In this document: piece after piece, positions 63,301 to 64,000 of the stretch
How positions within the stretch are numbered: the first letter of the stretch is position 1
Layout: each line of letters starts with the position of its first letter
Assembly (NCBI GenBank): GCA_951799405.1
Contig: OX637337.1
Span: 21,016,347 to 21,080,346 of the forward strand
Direction: 5' to 3'
Origin: Agapetus fuscipes
Lineage: Eukaryota; Arthropoda; Insecta; Trichoptera; Glossosomatidae
Length of the DNA stretch: 64,000 bases
Position numbers and translations under genes: made by a program
Notes under the pieces: model-generated
The model's input: only the letters and a program-made list of their open reading frames with translations
Told to the model about the DNA's origin: nothing
The model's database searches: none

Positions 63301-63643
63301 TATGTGGGGAAGAAGAGCAATAACAAGCTTTAAGAAAGATCATATGAGAAGAGCAAATCTAAAAAGTGGTAAGCGTAGAAACAGAAACCAAGAGACGCAA
63401 GTATAGCTGTTGGACATCCAAGGAACAGACTTCGCAATCAACACGAAGCAGTCATAAACTATAGAGGAAGATGACCAAAGATATCCACCTTGACTCCAGC
63501 TCCAGTTATTCCGAAAAGCAGTGGCTCGAAGACCATCCAGAAGATCTCAAAGGCCGTGGCAACAGGGTTGTGTTCCACGTCCCAACCTTGCTCAGACCAG
63601 TGCAGGCAGGAGACGAAGGCTGCGGTGATCACGGCTAAGGGAC
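54214..63643 (-). CDS. NHA/SLC9B-type Na+/H+ antiporter, last four exons
   Basis: CPA2-family cation-proton antiporter of the plasma or mitochondrial/vesicular membrane; the 5' exons lie beyond the window. Exons on the - strand are 63643-63489, 57228-57064, 56322-56130 and 54362-54214; all phases join, giving 219 residues and a TAA at 54216. Motifs: FEPLLFGITGAGVK, GVVIRILVTAGIGFG, SWMAKATVQAALGPVALD and APLGAILITLSGPRLL, then an acidic, Ser/Pro-rich cytoplasmic tail (DEEEEKENSEDAEAG). The Arg in IRIL and the Lys in AKATVQ align with residues studied functionally in human NHA2. The intron before exon 57228 holds a LINE that abuts its splice acceptor, and the last intron holds a hAT relic. The family is secure, the orthologue not decided. 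Confidence 0.88.
54478..55946 (-). mobile_element. hAT transposon relic with diverged 8-bp TSD
   Basis: The terminal repeats TAGGGATTGCAAT and its inverse sit at 54478 and 55946. The flanks ATCACGGG and ATTACAGG agree at six of eight positions. Both ends carry several GGATCCAGC/GCTGGATCC motifs, typical hAT subterminal binding repeats. Degenerate transposase pieces lie between. It is in the last antiporter intron. Confidence 0.85.
54994..55850 (-). pseudogene. hAT transposase fragments, broken
   Basis: The - strand upstream piece (about 55850-55472) reads LLVIIEQTPAEHEVIQRYSE, KYIKEAKGKELSLILDC and WNSLLSMLERFC, a typical hAT block. A second piece (55260-54994) reads LAEALHNRIEKRRLTDVTG and IYLQNPKKYDEE. 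Frameshifts and stops separate them. The BED finger and the C-terminal hATC region are not found, so it is inactive. Confidence 0.75.
56130..56322 (-). CDS. Antiporter exon
   Basis: Begins AALGPVALD after TTGCAG and ends RQPQVLE plus one base at GAAG|GTAGGG. It encodes the last helices. Reading through the donor would add 48 unrelated residues. Confidence 0.9.
56800..56910 (+). repeat. LA-tail 3' fragment
   Basis: ATTTGTAAGTACACATTCAGC to CCTTGCAACTTAGATTATAG, in an antiporter intron. Confidence 0.65.
57064..57228 (-). CDS. Antiporter exon with LINE at its acceptor
   Basis: 55 codons, phase 0 at both ends (LDELDGHIVSIGVG to SWMAKATVQ). The acceptor TTTCAG is preceded by five TAAA units of LINE tail instead of a pyrimidine tract. 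The donor is CAG|GTAATT. Confidence 0.9.
57548..60381 (-). pseudogene. LINE ORF2 (endonuclease and RT) with one frameshift
   Basis: The start MYYQNVRGLNSKLN opens the AP-type endonuclease, with LTETWL after it. A single indel near 60215-60235 shifts the frame; the rest (SRGGGVLLAVSKSI, IIACVYWPPSS, FLIVGDFNLPNISW) continues in the other frame to 57548. RT blocks: NYRPISKLSAIPKLLEKLV, HGFLPNRSTTSNL, YTDFSKAFDRVSH, SGVPQGSHLGPLLFLLFIDD and LLFADDIKIF. It is otherwise intact over about 944 codons, so it is a young copy disabled by one lesion, or by a sequencing error. Confidence 0.85.
60390..61043 (-). CDS. LINE ORF1 protein
   Basis: 217 codons, intact. The N-terminal half is helical and coiled-coil-like (AIEIGRLEGETNAIKRVK). 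The central region, about residues 85-165, is RRM-like (KNVIVFNVPEVEDRMGDK, IIRCYRLGQPSDGKVRPLKV). A basic C-terminal region follows (RRRSIKIKPDLTPFQQRFLA). This is the nucleic-acid-binding ORF1 seen in many two-ORF LINEs. The stop TAA lies 8 bases before the ORF2 ATG. Confidence 0.8.
   Translation of the reverse strand: MAQDLLANANLILQTLNKIIMDSSNKFTRDQISKITPLTTELSGAVGAMAIEIGRLEGETNAIKRVKNEPASFIEALTEVKEREVRSKNVIVFNVPEVEDRMGDKMKIKELVDEMGMPDLEIIRCYRLGQPSDGKVRPLKVYLNDAESARKILFSRSHRRRSIKIKPDLTPFQQRFLASKWKELEERRSAGETSLIMKFRDGVPFISKTATASTSKN
61145..61620. other. Antiporter intron with the displaced polypyrimidine tract
   Basis: On the - strand the bases just before the LINE read CCTTTTATTTTTACTTTTTT and then the GAG of the upstream target duplication. 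The rest is ordinary AT-rich intron. Confidence 0.6.
61640..61870 (+). mobile_element. LINE C-terminal fragment
   Basis: Encodes RIFQFFEHVVRSDED and DGKRGGERYSTLWTDQVK, the C-terminal pattern of LINE-A/B-like elements. It is short and isolated. Confidence 0.6.
62010..62150 (-). repeat. 5S/tRNA SINE body fragment, diverged
   Basis: The inverse of CACCTCTGCGGCACCC and CCTAGAGTCT-like phrases are present with many changes. Confidence 0.45.
62160..63455. other. Antiporter intron, nothing recognised
   Basis: No gene or clear element ends were seen. Confidence 0.35.
63489..63643 (-). CDS. Antiporter exon (first in window)
   Basis: The acceptor CTTGCAG precedes a split Gly codon. It encodes PLAVITAAFVSCLHW and FWMVFEPLLFGITGAGVK. 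The donor AAG|GTGGAT is weak but gives an exact-length match to the human NHA2 segment as I recall it. Confidence 0.88.
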
Positions 63644-63844
63644 CTGCAAGAGGGAGGCACAAAAGATGAGTCAAATAACATGTCGGTGAAGTCTTTGCGC
63701 ATGTTTGAAATAAAAGAGAAGCGGTTCGATCCCAGCTTGGCATGCTAGGGAAAAAGCTTTCCATTTAATTTTTAGGATAATCATAATCATTTATAAACAG
63801 TATCGTAATATATTCATCATAATCATCATCATCATATTCAGCAC

Positions 63845-64000
63845 CAAAGGCAAGTCGTTAGTCTAATGGCTAGTGCTACCGCCTCGTAATCCGAAGGTCG
63901 TGAGTTCAATTCCCAACTGAGCACAAAAATAAGTAATATATTTTGAAATATGCTATTCGTTGTTTGCAAAAAAAAACAGGTTACCTAAGGTACATCCAGG
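63845..64000 (+). mobile_element. tRNA-headed SINE running off the window
   Basis: TAGTCTAATGGCTAGTGC (A-box), GTGAGTTCAATTCCC (B-box), GAGCACAAAAATAAG and TGCTATTCG belong to the GAGCACAAAA family. The CTCGTAAT anticodon-like loop suggests a tRNA-Thr-type origin. It is not a tRNA gene, because no acceptor stem forms. Confidence 0.7.

Noticed and set aside
63845..63920. tRNA gene (Thr-like)
   Set aside because: A- and B-boxes are present, but no acceptor stem pairs, and the sequence continues into the SINE body.

Overview
The window is insect nuclear DNA, most likely from a moth or butterfly. The supporting signs are short AT-rich introns mixed with very large ones, frequent TAGGTACCTA-type words, Penelope, LINE, SINE and hAT relics, and three recognisable insect genes. 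No bacterial operons, CRISPR arrays or plasmid features are present. I could run no alignment, so family names rest on motifs and on comparing copies within the window.

Gene layout. (1) A complete seven-exon BMP ligand gene of the glass bottom boat/60A type lies on the + strand at 5036-12866 (421 codons; prodomain, RKKR furin site, seven-cysteine mature domain). (2) A complete Methuselah-like class B receptor gene lies on the + strand at 19767-48261 (eight coding exons, 743 codons, signal peptide, Cys-rich ectodomain, seven membrane helices), with a possible extra 3' exon at 49478. One of its introns is 14 kb long. (3) The last four coding exons of an NHA/SLC9B-type sodium-proton antiporter lie on the - strand at 63643-54214; its 5' part is outside the window. 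All exon phases join in frame and all introns are GT-AG.

The rest is dominated by mobile DNA. LINE-A (32738-35263) has an uninterrupted 713-codon reverse-transcriptase frame. Its 3' tail, ending in (TTAGA)n, recurs about 25 times in both orientations; here it is called the LA-tail repeat. One form of it has become a 264-bp tandem array at 22718-24510. Other elements are a nearly full-length two-ORF LINE (57235-61134, - strand), L2/CR1-like and other LINE 3' fragments, a Penelope relic with a GIY-YIG endonuclease remnant, three hAT-type insertions with 8-bp target duplications (two exact, one diverged), a 5S-rRNA/tRNA chimeric SINE, three tRNA-headed SINE families, long foldback hairpins, a (CA)n tract of about 190 bp, a 42-bp minisatellite and a probable Helitron 3' end.

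The observation I rate highest is at the antiporter gene. The two-ORF LINE landed exactly on a 3' splice site: its target duplication contains the acceptor AG, and the old polypyrimidine tract now lies 3.9 kb upstream of the exon. Other strong points are the LINE-A/short-repeat tail sharing, inverted copies of one repeat flanking the whole BMP gene, nested insertions whose empty sites can be reconstructed, and a perfect 53-53-53 hairpin.
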